Under the pieces are notes generated by a model. The model saw only the letters and a program-made list of their open reading frames with translations, did not search any database and was not told the origin of the DNA. A stretch of DNA of 64,000 nucleotides from Bacillus ndiopicus (GTDB lineage Bacteria > Bacillota > Bacilli > Bacillales_A > Planococcaceae), in contig NZ_HG964406.1 of assembly GCF_000612805.1 (NCBI RefSeq), positions 124,001 to 188,000 on the forward strand, written 5' to 3'. Below, one piece after another: positions 53,268 to 62,004 of this stretch (positions are counted from its first letter, which is position 1; each line of letters opens with the position of its first letter). The position numbers were made by a program, and so were the translations under genes.

Positions 53268-54110
53268 TTATAAACTGCGTGTAGCCATTCTCTCATGCAC
53301 TGGTAATGTTGATAAATCAATTCCCTTCATTGGTGTGCCCAAGCCTTTGGATAAGTGGGCAATCAATTCATAATCTTGATAATTTGCTGTTGCTTGAACA
53401 ATTACCTTTGCAAATTGCTCTGGATTTTCTGATTTGAAAATTCCCGACCCTACGAATACACCATCTGCCCCTAACTCCATCATTAGCGCTGCATCAGCTG
53501 GTGTTGCTACCCCACCAGCTGCGTAGTTCACTACTGGTAAGCGCTTTGCTTCCTTAATTGCTAGTAATACCTCATAAGGAGCACCTAGCTGACGTGCCTC
53601 TGTCATTAATTCTGCGGGGTCCATATGAATTATCTTTTGTACCTGTGCGTTTATTTCACGTAAATGTCGAACTGCTTCAACGATATTGCCTGTACCAGGC
53701 TCACCCTTTGTGCGCAGCATTTTTGCTCCTTCACCGATACGTCTCGCTGCCTCACCAAGATTGCGCGCACCACATACAAATGGTACTTTAAAATCGCTCT
53801 TTAATAAGTGAAATTCCTCGTCCGCTGGTGATAAAACTTCACTTTCATCAATAAAATCAATCTTCATTGCCTCTAATAGACGCGCCTCAGTAATATGACC
53901 AATACGTGCCTTTGCCATTACTGGAATCGAAACAGCAGCCTGCACTTCCTCAACAATACGTGGATCTGCCATACGAGCAACACCACCAGTTGCTCGAATA
54001 TCTGATGGCACACGCTCTAATGCCATAACAGCTACTGCCCCTGCAGCCTCTGCAATTTTTGCTTGCTCCGCGTTAATAACATCCATAATTACACCACTAT
54101 ATCTCATCAC
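53268..54110 (-). CDS. pdxS: Pyridoxal 5'-phosphate synthase subunit PdxS, N-terminally short and without pdxT
   Basis: About 280 residues of the PdxS TIM barrel, which makes PLP from ribose 5-phosphate, glyceraldehyde 3-phosphate and ammonia. The active-site Asp ([13 protein letters not shown]), the Lys in [12 protein letters not shown] and the Lys in [19 protein letters not shown] are intact, and the C-terminus is nearly full length. The N-terminus lacks about 14 residues corresponding to the helix that in Bacillus PdxS contacts the glutaminase PdxT. AAAGGAGG lies 9 nt before GTG 54110, 12 before ATG 54107 and only 3 before the ATG at 54116. No pdxT is adjacent. It may be a paralogue using free ammonia. 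Confidence 0.85.
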   Translation of the reverse strand: MMRYSGVIMDVINAEQAKIAEAAGAVAVMALERVPSDIRATGGVARMADPRIVEEVQAAVSIPVMAKARIGHITEARLLEAMKIDFIDESEVLSPADEEFHLLKSDFKVPFVCGARNLGEAARRIGEGAKMLRTKGEPGTGNIVEAVRHLREINAQVQKIIHMDPAELMTEARQLGAPYEVLLAIKEAKRLPVVNYAAGGVATPADAALMMELGADGVFVGSGIFKSENPEQFAKVIVQATANYQDYELIAHLSKGLGTPMKGIDLSTLPVHERMATRSL

Positions 54111-54257
54111 TTCCATCATCCTCCTTTTCTTGAATTTAGCATAACATATATTGACCACTTCAAAATATCCAGTTTCTATTTATTTTATAATGTCAGTAAT
54201 TCTATTTGAAAGAAATTTCAGAAAATTAATTGCACCTTTATGCTATTTATGATAAAT

Positions 54258-54273
54258 TGAAGTTTATACTTCA
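54258..54273. promoter_or_regulatory. Candidate RpiR operator
   Basis: Perfect inverted repeat TGAAGT-TTAT-ACTTCA, 30 nt upstream of the RpiR-type gene start. TGAA-N-TTCA arms are common in operators of this family. It sits close to a TTGCAC-17-TAAATT promoter-like pair, so autoregulation of the operon is plausible. Confidence 0.5.
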
Positions 54274-54303
54274 GTTTATTAAAAATGAAGGAGTGACTTC
54301 CTT

Positions 54304-55164
54304 TTGATACCAATTAAAAAGAAAATCGAGCAGCATTTTAATACACTATCAAAGTCACAGCAAAAAGTGGCAAATTTTGTGTTAAATAACCCAACTTTTA
54401 TTAGTATGCACTCTGCTGCAGAAGTCGGCAAAAAATCTGGCGCAAGTGAAACAACCGTTATACGCTTTTGCTATTCGATTGGCTTAGATGGCTACGCACA
54501 GCTACAAAAAGAATGGACGAAATATTTACTTGAGCATAGTACAAACAGCACTTTAGGCAATTATGTTTCATCTAAAGAAGCATTAGCGAGTGAACAGCAG
54601 CTTTGTGAAAAAGTAATGAAACAAATGGGTAAACAAATTGCAAACGCAGCATCTCAAATTGACCCTCAGCAATTCTACAAGGCAACAAAAAAAATCCACG
54701 AAGCTAAAACAATTTATTTAATCGGAGCTGGTGGTTCTAGTTTTGCCGCACAATGGTTACAGTTCACACTTAATATGCTGCGCCCAAATGTTAAGCTCGT
54801 ACAAACCGATACGAGCACGCTTATTCGAACATTGCAGGAAATCGATGAAACGGCGGTTGCTATCATTATTTCTTTACACCGTTATTACAAAGAGCCAATT
54901 CAAATTGCCGAGCAGTTTCATAAGCGGGGTGCTTATACAATTGGGATTACCGATACGAACGTTGCACCGATTCATCAATACGTTCATGAAGCATTTGTCT
55001 TGCAACAGATGGAACTCTCAACAATTGATTTAATGCCTGTACTAATGGCATTTCTCAATACATTAGTTGCTGGCATGATGTCTCATGATATCCCATACTA
55101 TAATCAGCAACGGGTTAATTACGATGATTTTCAAAATAGCTTTCTAGCAAACAGGTGGAGTTGA
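54304..55164 (+). CDS. RpiR/MurR-family transcriptional regulator
   Basis: 286 residues. N-terminal HTH_6 (about 1-75, LSKSQQKVANFVLNNPTFI and GASETTVIRFCYSIGLDGYAQLQ) and a C-terminal SIS domain (about 110-260, AKTIYLIGAGGSSFAAQWLQF), which normally binds a phosphosugar or similar effector. TTG start with AAGGAG 10 nt upstream. It is the first gene of an operon with an M20 hydrolase, GNAT acyltransferase and N-acylamino-acid racemase, 5 nt before the next ATG, so it presumably regulates D-amino acid or N-acyl amino acid use. Confidence 0.9.
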   Translation: MIPIKKKIEQHFNTLSKSQQKVANFVLNNPTFISMHSAAEVGKKSGASETTVIRFCYSIGLDGYAQLQKEWTKYLLEHSTNSTLGNYVSSKEALASEQQLCEKVMKQMGKQIANAASQIDPQQFYKATKKIHEAKTIYLIGAGGSSFAAQWLQFTLNMLRPNVKLVQTDTSTLIRTLQEIDETAVAIIISLHRYYKEPIQIAEQFHKRGAYTIGITDTNVAPIHQYVHEAFVLQQMELSTIDLMPVLMAFLNTLVAGMMSHDIPYYNQQRVNYDDFQNSFLANRWS

Positions 55165-55169
55165 ATAAT

Positions 55170-56306
55170 ATGACAGTACAAACAATTACAGAGCAAATGG
55201 AAAAAGTTTTTGCTCATTTACATGCAAATCCAGAAATTAGTTGGCAGGAAGTTGGAACAACTGCCTACATAGCACAACTTTTAAAGGAGGAAGGCTTAGA
55301 ACCACATACTTTCAAAAATATGACAGGACTTTATGTTGATATCGGAAAAGGCATCCCAAAGATTGGCTTCCGCACTGATATGGATGCACTTTGGCAAGAG
55401 GTTGATGGTGAGTTTAAGGCAAATCATTCTTGTGGACATGATGGTCATATGACGGTGGCTATTGGCGTAGCATTATTATTAAACAAGCAAAAAGACACTT
55501 TACCTAGCGCAGTTCGAATCATTTTCCAGCCTGCTGAAGAAAAAGGCCAAGGTGCAAAGGCGATAATGGAGCAAGGTGTTACCGAGTCTCTTGAATATTT
55601 ATTTGGTACACATGTACGACCGCTAGTAGAAATTCCAGATGGTGTTCATACGCCTGCCCTTTATCATGGGGCTGCCAAAATGTTTACAGGAACAATTACA
55701 GGTATCGAGTCACATGGTGCTCGTCCTGAGTTAGGAATCAACGCTATTGAAGTGGCGGCTGCTCTTGTCGATGCGATTAAGCGTCATTGGATTAGCCCTA
55801 CACAATCAGCATCAATAAAAATGACACAGCTTCAAGCTGGCGGCTCATCCGCAAATATTATTCCTGGTAATGCAACATTTAGCATTGATGCACGTGCACA
55901 AACAAATGAAACCATGGAGGCATTGACAGATGGATTTAATAAAGCTGTTGCAGCAGTCAGTACGCTGTATGGCGCAAAAATTGAAACTACTTGTGTAGCT
56001 CATATTGTTGCAGCACAAGTTAACGATGAGGCAAAAGCCATTATGAAACAAGCGATTATCGAAACTGTTGGTGAAGAAAATTGTGCTGGAGATGTTGTTA
56101 CACCAGGTGGAGAGGATTTCCACTTTTATTCCTACAAGCAGCCACATTTGAAAACAACAATGCTTGGATTAGGCTGTGGTGTTACACCTGGCTTGCATCA
56201 TCCACTTATGACCTTTAATAAAGAGCGTCTATATGTTGGTGCTAAAATTATTACGAAGGCATTATTACTAGCATTACAGCAAGTAGAAAGAAGCGAGCAC
56301 TCATGA
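55170..56306 (+). CDS. M20 family N-acyl-amino acid hydrolase
   Basis: About 378 residues. Metal site FRTDMDALWQEV and HSCGHDGHMTVAIG (about 70-95), catalytic PAEEKGQGA, and a dimerisation domain in the middle. Family members cleave N-acetyl, N-succinyl or hippuryl amino acids. ATG 55170 is chosen with GTGGAG 9 nt upstream; an in-frame GTG at 55155 is part of that site. In the operon it would supply the final N-succinyl-L-amino acid desuccinylase step. Overlaps the next gene by 4 nt (ATGA). Confidence 0.9.
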   Translation: MTVQTITEQMEKVFAHLHANPEISWQEVGTTAYIAQLLKEEGLEPHTFKNMTGLYVDIGKGIPKIGFRTDMDALWQEVDGEFKANHSCGHDGHMTVAIGVALLLNKQKDTLPSAVRIIFQPAEEKGQGAKAIMEQGVTESLEYLFGTHVRPLVEIPDGVHTPALYHGAAKMFTGTITGIESHGARPELGINAIEVAAALVDAIKRHWISPTQSASIKMTQLQAGGSSANIIPGNATFSIDARAQTNETMEALTDGFNKAVAAVSTLYGAKIETTCVAHIVAAQVNDEAKAIMKQAIIETVGEENCAGDVVTPGGEDFHFYSYKQPHLKTTMLGLGCGVTPGLHHPLMTFNKERLYVGAKIITKALLLALQQVERSEHS

Positions 56307-57112
56307 TTTTGATTAAAGAGTTAACAACCATTGAAGAAATGGAGTTAGTGCAGCAGTTAGAGTATAAAGTATGGGGCATCTCCCCCATTCCAACGCATCA
56401 AACATTCACTGCTGTGAAAAATGGTGGTATCATCGTTGGTGCTTTCGATGCGGAGCAGTTAGTTGGCTTTAGCTATGGCTTCGCAGGCATGAAAAATGGG
56501 AAAAGCTATTTATGCTCTCATATGCTTGGAATTGATGATGCCTATCGCTCACAGCAAATTGGCGAGCGCCTAAAGCTTGTGCAACGCGATATTGCAATTC
56601 AAAAAGGCTACGATTTAATGACTTGGACATACGATCCATTAGAAACACGTAACGGCTTTTTAAATTTATCGAAGCTCAATGGCATTTGCGATACGTATAT
56701 TGAAAACTGCTATGGTGAAATGCAGGATGGCTTTAATAAAGGGTTGCCTACTGATCGTTTTGAGGTACATTGGCATTTAACAAGCAATTATGTAGTGAAC
56801 AAGCATCAACCTTTAGCGCAAGAGCCTATTTCTCTTGGTGATATAATAACAGATGAACAAGGTCTACCAGCTATACAGTTAATAGCACTTGGACATTACG
56901 ATGCCCAAAGCTATTCCTTACCTGTTCCACAGGATTTTCAAAAATTAAAAGGGCAAAATAATACGCTTGCCATGCATTGGCGCCTTACTACGCGTAAAAT
57001 TTTTCAAAAGCTATTTGCGGCAGGCTATGTAGCCGTTCGTATAGAAAAGCTATCACAATGGAATCAATATATTTTTGTACAAAAAGCTACTTTGGCACTG
57101 GAGGAAGCATAA
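56303..57112 (+). CDS. GNAT-type N-acyltransferase (COG3375-like)
   Basis: 269 residues. GNAT fold in the first 150 residues (SHMLGIDDAYRSQQIGERLKL is the acyl-CoA binding segment) followed by a family-specific C-terminal domain (MTWTYDPLETRNGFLNLSKL, FEVHWHLTS). Homologues encoded next to N-succinylamino acid racemases transfer succinyl from succinyl-CoA to D-amino acids. It overlaps the hydrolase gene by 4 nt and abuts the racemase gene with no gap. Acyl donor specificity is inferred from context. Confidence 0.85.
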   Translation: MILIKELTTIEEMELVQQLEYKVWGISPIPTHQTFTAVKNGGIIVGAFDAEQLVGFSYGFAGMKNGKSYLCSHMLGIDDAYRSQQIGERLKLVQRDIAIQKGYDLMTWTYDPLETRNGFLNLSKLNGICDTYIENCYGEMQDGFNKGLPTDRFEVHWHLTSNYVVNKHQPLAQEPISLGDIITDEQGLPAIQLIALGHYDAQSYSLPVPQDFQKLKGQNNTLAMHWRLTTRKIFQKLFAAGYVAVRIEKLSQWNQYIFVQKATLALEEA

Positions 57113-58219
57113 ATGAAAATTACTGAAATGACGATACGCCATTTACAAATGGAGCTAAAATCCCCTTTTACAACGAGCTTCGGCACTTTTACTACTAAAA
57201 ACTTTTTGCTTTTAGAGGCGAAGGATGAATCAGGCAAAATTGGCTGGGGCGAATCTGTTGCCTTTGATTCTCCTTGGTATAACGAGGAAACATTAAAAAC
57301 GAACTGGCATATGCTTGAAGATTTTTTAATCCCTCTTATTTTAAATAAAGAAATCTCACACCCAGATGAAGTAAGTGAGATTTTCGCAGCAATCCGTAAA
57401 AATAATATGGCAAAATCGACGATTGAGGGCGCTGTCTGGGATATTTATGCACAGCAAACAAAACAATCATTAGCACAGGCACTTGGTGGGACGAAGGATA
57501 AAATCGAAGTGGGCATTAGTATCGGCATTCAAAATTCTATTGAAGAGCTTGTCCAATTAGTTGATGGCTATGTAAAAGAGGGCTACAAGCGGATAAAAGT
57601 AAAAGTAAAACCAGGCTGGGATGTTGAAGTAATGCGGACATTACGCAATACGTTCCCTAATGTGGCGATTATGGCGGATGCCAACTCGGCATATAGCCTA
57701 GAGGATATAGAATTATTAAAGCAGTTAGATGAATTTAATTTAACAATGATTGAGCAACCTTTAGCTTCAGATGATATTATTGACCATGCTAAATTACAGC
57801 AGCAGGTCTCAACACCAATTTGTCTAGATGAAAGTATTCATTCGCTTGAAGACGCTCGCAAAGCAATTGAGCTTGGTGCTACAAAAATTATTAATATTAA
57901 AATTGGTCGTGTTGGCGGCTTAACAGAGGCGAAGAAAATTCATGATTATTGTGCAGCAGCAGGTATTCCTGTTTGGTGTGGTGGTATGCTGGAATCTGGC
58001 GTAGGTCGCGCGCACAATGTTGCGCTAACAACACTTTCAAACTTCATCCTACCTGGTGACACAGCAAGCTCTAACCGCTACTGGGAAAAGGATATTATCG
58101 AACCAGAAGTTGTGGCTGAAGACGGCTATATTCAAGTCCCACAAGAAATAGGTATCGGCTATGAGGTAAATCGAGAAACGGTTGAAGCTTACACTGTTGC
58201 GAAAAAGGTGTACCGCTAG
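57113..58219 (+). CDS. N-acylamino acid racemase / o-succinylbenzoate synthase family
   Basis: 368 residues of the enolase superfamily (MenC/NSAR). Catalytic Lys of the KxK motif in [13 protein letters not shown] (about 161-165), metal ligands in [15 protein letters not shown] and CLDESI, and the second catalytic Lys in [11 protein letters not shown] (about 262). Location in an operon with an acyltransferase and an M20 hydrolase, and no menaquinone genes, favours N-succinylamino acid racemase activity over OSB synthesis. In Geobacillus kaustophilus this trio converts D- to L-amino acids. Confidence 0.9.
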   Translation: MKITEMTIRHLQMELKSPFTTSFGTFTTKNFLLLEAKDESGKIGWGESVAFDSPWYNEETLKTNWHMLEDFLIPLILNKEISHPDEVSEIFAAIRKNNMAKSTIEGAVWDIYAQQTKQSLAQALGGTKDKIEVGISIGIQNSIEELVQLVDGYVKEGYKRIKVKVKPGWDVEVMRTLRNTFPNVAIMADANSAYSLEDIELLKQLDEFNLTMIEQPLASDDIIDHAKLQQQVSTPICLDESIHSLEDARKAIELGATKIINIKIGRVGGLTEAKKIHDYCAAAGIPVWCGGMLESGVGRAHNVALTTLSNFILPGDTASSNRYWEKDIIEPEVVAEDGYIQVPQEIGIGYEVNRETVEAYTVAKKVYR

Positions 58220-58244
58220 TTTTTAAAATTTGATTTACTATTAT

Positions 58245-58516
58245 ATCAATTACGCCTTGGCGAAATTGCGTCCAGATTTTTTTCGAGCGAGCTCGAAAAA
58301 AATCTGTGACATCCGCCGGAGGCTTTGGGGCAACACGATGTTGGTCACTCAGTCTTTGCCATAGAATGTGGTGTTCTTAGACTGACTTCCTCTTTCTCAG
58401 TGAGTGTTTGGACACCCATTGAATCAAAGACTAGATAAGCATTCATCTCGCCACCTGTGGAGGTGGAAGTTTTCTACTGAATCAAGATAAAGGGACGTAG
58501 CTCCGTCTCTTTATCT
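58245..58516 (-). repeat. Dispersed intergenic repeat, copy B, with long palindrome
   Basis: The 347-nt gap 58220-58566 carries no gene. Positions 58245-58330 read on the reverse strand match copy A at 23930-24080 at both ends (TGTCACAGATTTT ... AAATCTGGAC ... AAGGCGTAATTGAT). Inside is a perfect 15-bp inverted repeat at 58273-58306 with loop CGAG. Further on are a small GC hairpin (CCACCTGTGGAGGTGG) and, at 58485-58516, an AGATAAAG-GACG hairpin. The repeat boundary beyond 58330 is uncertain. It probably also ends transcription of the racemase operon. Confidence 0.55.
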
Positions 58517-58566
58517 AACCTATCTTAAAATTTCAGAATTTTCAAAATAAAATTGAGGGTGAAAAT

Positions 58567-59625
58567 ATGAAGAAAAGTTTACAAATTGGTGGCGCATTTG
58601 TTGGATTAATTGTCGGGGCAGGCTTTGCATCAGGACAAGAAATCATGCAATTTTTTACGAGCTTTGGCTTAATCGGCATTGTCGGGGCACTATTCGCAAC
58701 ATTTGCCTTTTCATTTTTAGGAATGACACTAGCCCAGCTTGGCTCAAAGCTTCAAACTACATCACATAAAGGTGTTATTTACTACATGGGCGGGCGCTAT
58801 CTTGGGCTTGTGCTAGACTTTTTAATTACCTTTTTCTTATTTGGTGTGGCGGTGGTTATGTTCGCTGGCTCTGGTGCAACATTTCATCAAATGTTTGGCA
58901 TCCCAACAGTGGTTGGGAGTATTATTATGGTCTGTTTAACAATTGGTACATTGCTATTGAATGTAAAAAACATTATTAATGTAATTGCCATTCTTACACC
59001 TTATTTAATGGCTGTCATTTTTATAATTTTAATCTATTCATTATTTACAATGGACCTTTCCCTTTCAGAAGCGAATAGCATTGCAAAAGCACAACAATCA
59101 GCAAGCACCAATTGGTTAGTAAGTGCATTGTTATATGTTTCATACAATATTGCAGCAGGTGCTGCGATGCTTATCGTTATGGGAGGCACTGTCAAAGACC
59201 GTAAAGTAGCAGGGATGGGTGGTATCTTCGGTGGAATTATGCTTGGGGCATTGATTATTTTAATCAATGTAACAATGTTTGTAAAAATAGATGTTGTCGC
59301 AGGTGTTGATATGCCTACACTCGCATTGGCAAAACAAATTCATCCATTCGTCGGTGTTTTAATGGCAATCGCATTGCTTGGTATGATGTATAACACGGCT
59401 GTCGGTATGTTCTACGCATTCACAGTACGCTTTATCGAACCCAATCACCAAATGTTTAAGCCAGCAGTGGTTATCGTTGGTACCGCAGGCTTCCTGGCAA
59501 GTTTTATAGGCTTTACAAATTTAGTAGGTAAAGTGTATGCCACAATGGGCTATTTAGGCTTTGTTCTTATTCTTGTAATTGTTGTTGCATGGTTGCGAAA
59601 GGATAGTAAAAAACTAGTTTCATAA
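58567..59625 (+). CDS. YkvI-like membrane transporter
   Basis: 352 residues with about ten hydrophobic helices. The N-terminus GGAFVGLIVGAGFASGQEIMQFF is typical of the YkvI group, distant members of the LeuT-fold amino acid transporters. Substrate unknown; the preceding racemase operon makes an amino acid plausible. GAGGGTG lies 6 nt before the ATG. It is separated from the racemase gene by the intergenic repeat, so it probably has its own promoter, and it has its own terminator. Confidence 0.85.
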   Translation: MKKSLQIGGAFVGLIVGAGFASGQEIMQFFTSFGLIGIVGALFATFAFSFLGMTLAQLGSKLQTTSHKGVIYYMGGRYLGLVLDFLITFFLFGVAVVMFAGSGATFHQMFGIPTVVGSIIMVCLTIGTLLLNVKNIINVIAILTPYLMAVIFIILIYSLFTMDLSLSEANSIAKAQQSASTNWLVSALLYVSYNIAAGAAMLIVMGGTVKDRKVAGMGGIFGGIMLGALIILINVTMFVKIDVVAGVDMPTLALAKQIHPFVGVLMAIALLGMMYNTAVGMFYAFTVRFIEPNHQMFKPAVVIVGTAGFLASFIGFTNLVGKVYATMGYLGFVLILVIVVAWLRKDSKKLVS

Positions 59626-59629
59626 TCAA

Positions 59630-59663
59630 AATAACCGCCCTTCAACATGATGGGCGGTTATTT
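59630..59663 (+). terminator. Terminator after the YkvI-like gene
   Basis: AATAACCGCCC and GGGCGGTTATT arms with an 11-nt loop followed by TTAAAT, just after the stop codon. Confidence 0.85.
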
Positions 59664-59740
59664 AAATATTGCTATCTAAAATTTTATAGTTTCTTTATAA
59701 TGATAATATGAACTATTTGGAAAACAAGGAGACAAACATT

Positions 59741-60166
59741 ATGAGCTACAGCATAATACAGGAATTAGATAACAAAAAAAAAGCTGCTGTTAACAAAAAG
59801 CTTTACGAATACAATCTAGAGCACTTCTCTGATGATTTAAGTGGTAGATATAAAGAAATCAATTTATTTATTATGGATGAAAATAATGAAGTATGTGGCG
59901 GAATTTTAGGGGAAATTTGCTGGAATTGGCTTGAAATACATGTCTTAATACTCGATGAACAATTGCGTAGTCTAGGCTTCGGTTCAAAACTACTAACAAA
60001 GATTGAACAAATTGCTATAGATAATGATTGTGATTTTGTAAAAGTAGATACTTTAAGCTTCCAAGCATTAGATTTTTATAAAAAGCATGGCTATCAAGTT
60101 TATGGTACTTTAAATAATGTAGGTCGAGAGCATCAGCATTATTATTTGCAGAAAAATCTTAAATAA
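59741..60166 (+). CDS. GNAT-family N-acetyltransferase
   Basis: About 141 residues. The acetyl-CoA motif LRSLGFGSKLLTKIEQIA (about 82-99) and the strand plus GFxxxG-like ending SFQALDFYKKHGYQVYGTL identify a small GNAT. Substrate unknown. ATG 59741 has AAGGAGA 8 nt upstream; the longer in-frame start at 59708 covers that site. Single-gene unit. Confidence 0.87.
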   Translation: MSYSIIQELDNKKKAAVNKKLYEYNLEHFSDDLSGRYKEINLFIMDENNEVCGGILGEICWNWLEIHVLILDEQLRSLGFGSKLLTKIEQIAIDNDCDFVKVDTLSFQALDFYKKHGYQVYGTLNNVGREHQHYYLQKNLK

Positions 60167-60286
60167 AACGTTCTCATTTCTACTATTTTTATATTTTTGC
60201 TAATTAGTTATTTAGTATTATGTATTGTTATGTTAAAGTAAAATTAATTATTACCATTGTATTAACGAAACTTGGAGGAATTAAGC

Positions 60287-61111
60287 ATGAATATTATCGA
60301 AGCACTTGCAATGTCAGCACCTTATATTCACCTTGCCTTAAAAGAAGAAGCGATAGTAGCTGTCTGTCGAAAAGAAGATAATAAAATGATTAAATATTTA
60401 GCTGGTAAACGAGTAGATACTGGTTATAAAGATGGAGATCAAATTAACACAAGCGATGAAAATGTGTTTCTTGCATTTAACGGAAAAAATGCAGATGTTA
60501 TTATTCCAGAAGATGTATATGGCGTTGCAGTAAATGCTTTCTCATTCCCAATCAAAGAAAATGGTAAAGTTGTAGGCGCACTTGCTTTCGGTTTACCAAT
60601 CGATAGTGCTGTAAAGCTTGAAAAGTATATGGACCAAATGAATACGATTGTCACAAGCCTACAAGATAAAGTACATACAATCGCTTCTCACTCTGAAGAG
60701 TTGGCCGCGACAAGTGAGGAGATTAATCGTCAAGCTCAGCATGCATTAGAGGATGCCGAAAAGACAAATGCCATTACAGATTTAATTAAAAGTATTTCTC
60801 GTCAAACAAACTTACTTGGCTTAAATGCTTCAATCGAAGCAGCTCGCGCTGGTCAACATGGTGCAGGCTTCAACATCGTAGCACAGGAAGTTCGTAAAAT
60901 GTCTCAAGAAACATCGAGTGCAACTGAAAATATTGAAGGCTCGTTAAAAAATATTAACCGCAACCTAGAAAATTTAAAACAAAATATGGGACAAATAAAC
61001 GAGGCTACAAATGAGCAAGCTCAGCTAGTTCAAGATTTTAGCGAAATTATTGAAGAATTAACGGTTCTAAGCCATGAGATGAAAGCATTCATGCAAAGTA
61101 CATTAAAATAA
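60287..61111 (+). CDS. Soluble methyl-accepting chemotaxis-type signalling protein (YfmS-like)
   Basis: About 274 residues with no membrane segment. The N-terminal 125 residues form an alpha/beta sensory domain ([38 protein letters not shown]). The C-terminal 150 residues are a short chemoreceptor signalling hairpin whose tip reads [33 protein letters not shown]. This matches cytoplasmic receptors such as B. subtilis YfmS. It should couple to CheA/CheW. ATG 60287 has TTGGAGG 8 nt upstream. A terminator follows. Confidence 0.88.
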   Translation: MNIIEALAMSAPYIHLALKEEAIVAVCRKEDNKMIKYLAGKRVDTGYKDGDQINTSDENVFLAFNGKNADVIIPEDVYGVAVNAFSFPIKENGKVVGALAFGLPIDSAVKLEKYMDQMNTIVTSLQDKVHTIASHSEELAATSEEINRQAQHALEDAEKTNAITDLIKSISRQTNLLGLNASIEAARAGQHGAGFNIVAQEVRKMSQETSSATENIEGSLKNINRNLENLKQNMGQINEATNEQAQLVQDFSEIIEELTVLSHEMKAFMQSTLK

Positions 61112-61113
61112 AG

Positions 61114-61157
61114 AAAAGCGGCTTTATCCTTTTTTGAAGGAGATGAGCCGCTTTTTT
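61114..61157 (+). terminator. Terminator after the YfmS-like gene
   Basis: AAAAGCGGCT and AGCCGCTTTT arms with a 22-nt loop and a T6 tail. Confidence 0.85.
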
Positions 61158-61273
61158 AAGCTTAGCTAATTAGCCACCCAGCCTCAATTACAAAAAGGAA
61201 ATAATTTAATCCGAAAAGATACGATATTAGAAAATTCAAATGAGGTCTTATACATATGCAGTTAAATAAATAC

Positions 61274-61780
61274 TTAAGAGGATAACTTATACTTCAAAAA
61301 GAAAATATTTTTTTCATTTTCAGTAATTTTGTGCGCGTGGAATTGTAATACATCATGAATTTTATCCGATGCCTCTTGCTGAAGTTTTATTGTATATTCA
61401 AACATCTCACCTAGACTACCATTTGTTTTTTCCAATGCTTCCACGCGAGACTCTACATTTCCTAGTCGTTCCTTTACATCGGCAAGATCTGTTTCTACAT
61501 TTTCCAGACGCACTTCCACATCGGCAAGTCTTGTCTCTACTTTTTCGAGGCGTACCTCCACATCTGCGAGTCTTGTCTCTACTTTATCGAGGCGTACCTC
61601 CACATCTGCAAGTCTTGTCTCTACTTTTTCGAGGCGCACTTCCACATCTGCGAGTCTTGTCTCTACTTTTTCTAAACCCTCCTCCACTCGATTAAAGCGT
61701 TTATTCATATTTTGTTTCATGCCATCAACACTCACTACAAGCTGTTGTAACACGTCCATTATTATGTTTTCAGTGTTCAT
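61274..61780 (-). CDS. Coiled-coil protein built of 14-residue repeats
   Basis: About 168 residues, cytoplasmic, function unknown. After a helical start (TENIIMDVLQQLVVSVDGMKQN), residues about 36-110 are tandem copies of a 14-residue unit, VETRLADVEVRLEK, that is, two heptads each. A non-repeated helix follows (GSLGEMFEYTIKLQQEASDK) and a basic tail. The whole is predicted to be a long parallel or antiparallel coiled coil. ATG 61780 has GGGGGAGGTG about 6 nt upstream; the longer in-frame start at 61846 has none. Similar unit-repeat proteins of varying length occur in Bacillales. Confidence 0.82.
   Translation of the reverse strand: MNTENIIMDVLQQLVVSVDGMKQNMNKRFNRVEEGLEKVETRLADVEVRLEKVETRLADVEVRLDKVETRLADVEVRLEKVETRLADVEVRLENVETDLADVKERLGNVESRVEALEKTNGSLGEMFEYTIKLQQEASDKIHDVLQFHAHKITENEKNIFFLKYKLSS
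61450..61673 (-). repeat. 42-bp tandem repeat within the coiled-coil gene
   Basis: Period of 42 bp, equal to the 14-residue protein unit. Units at 61492, 61534, 61576 and 61618 are highly similar, with a degenerate copy at 61450 and a partial one after 61660. The near-identity of the three central units at the DNA level indicates recent expansion or homogenisation. Confidence 0.9.
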
Positions 61781-62004
61781 TTTCTTCACCTCCCCCTCTT
61801 CTAAATTATAGCATAGAAATATTGATGGCTTAATAGAGAAAAACAACTGAAGAGAAAGAAGATGTTCACATACTTTCCCTTCAGCCTACTGTTATTCTAT
61901 TAAAATCTCGCGTGTGCTTTCCCGTTTTGCAATTATTTTATTTGTCTAACTAACCAATCCATCCGATATTTTGAAGCTTTTCTTCAACTAGGCATTCTTA
62001 TAAG

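Noticed and set aside
61369-61695. Plus-strand repeat-rich frame of about 108 codons
   Set aside because: It is the antisense image of the 42-bp coiled-coil repeats, with no ribosome binding site.
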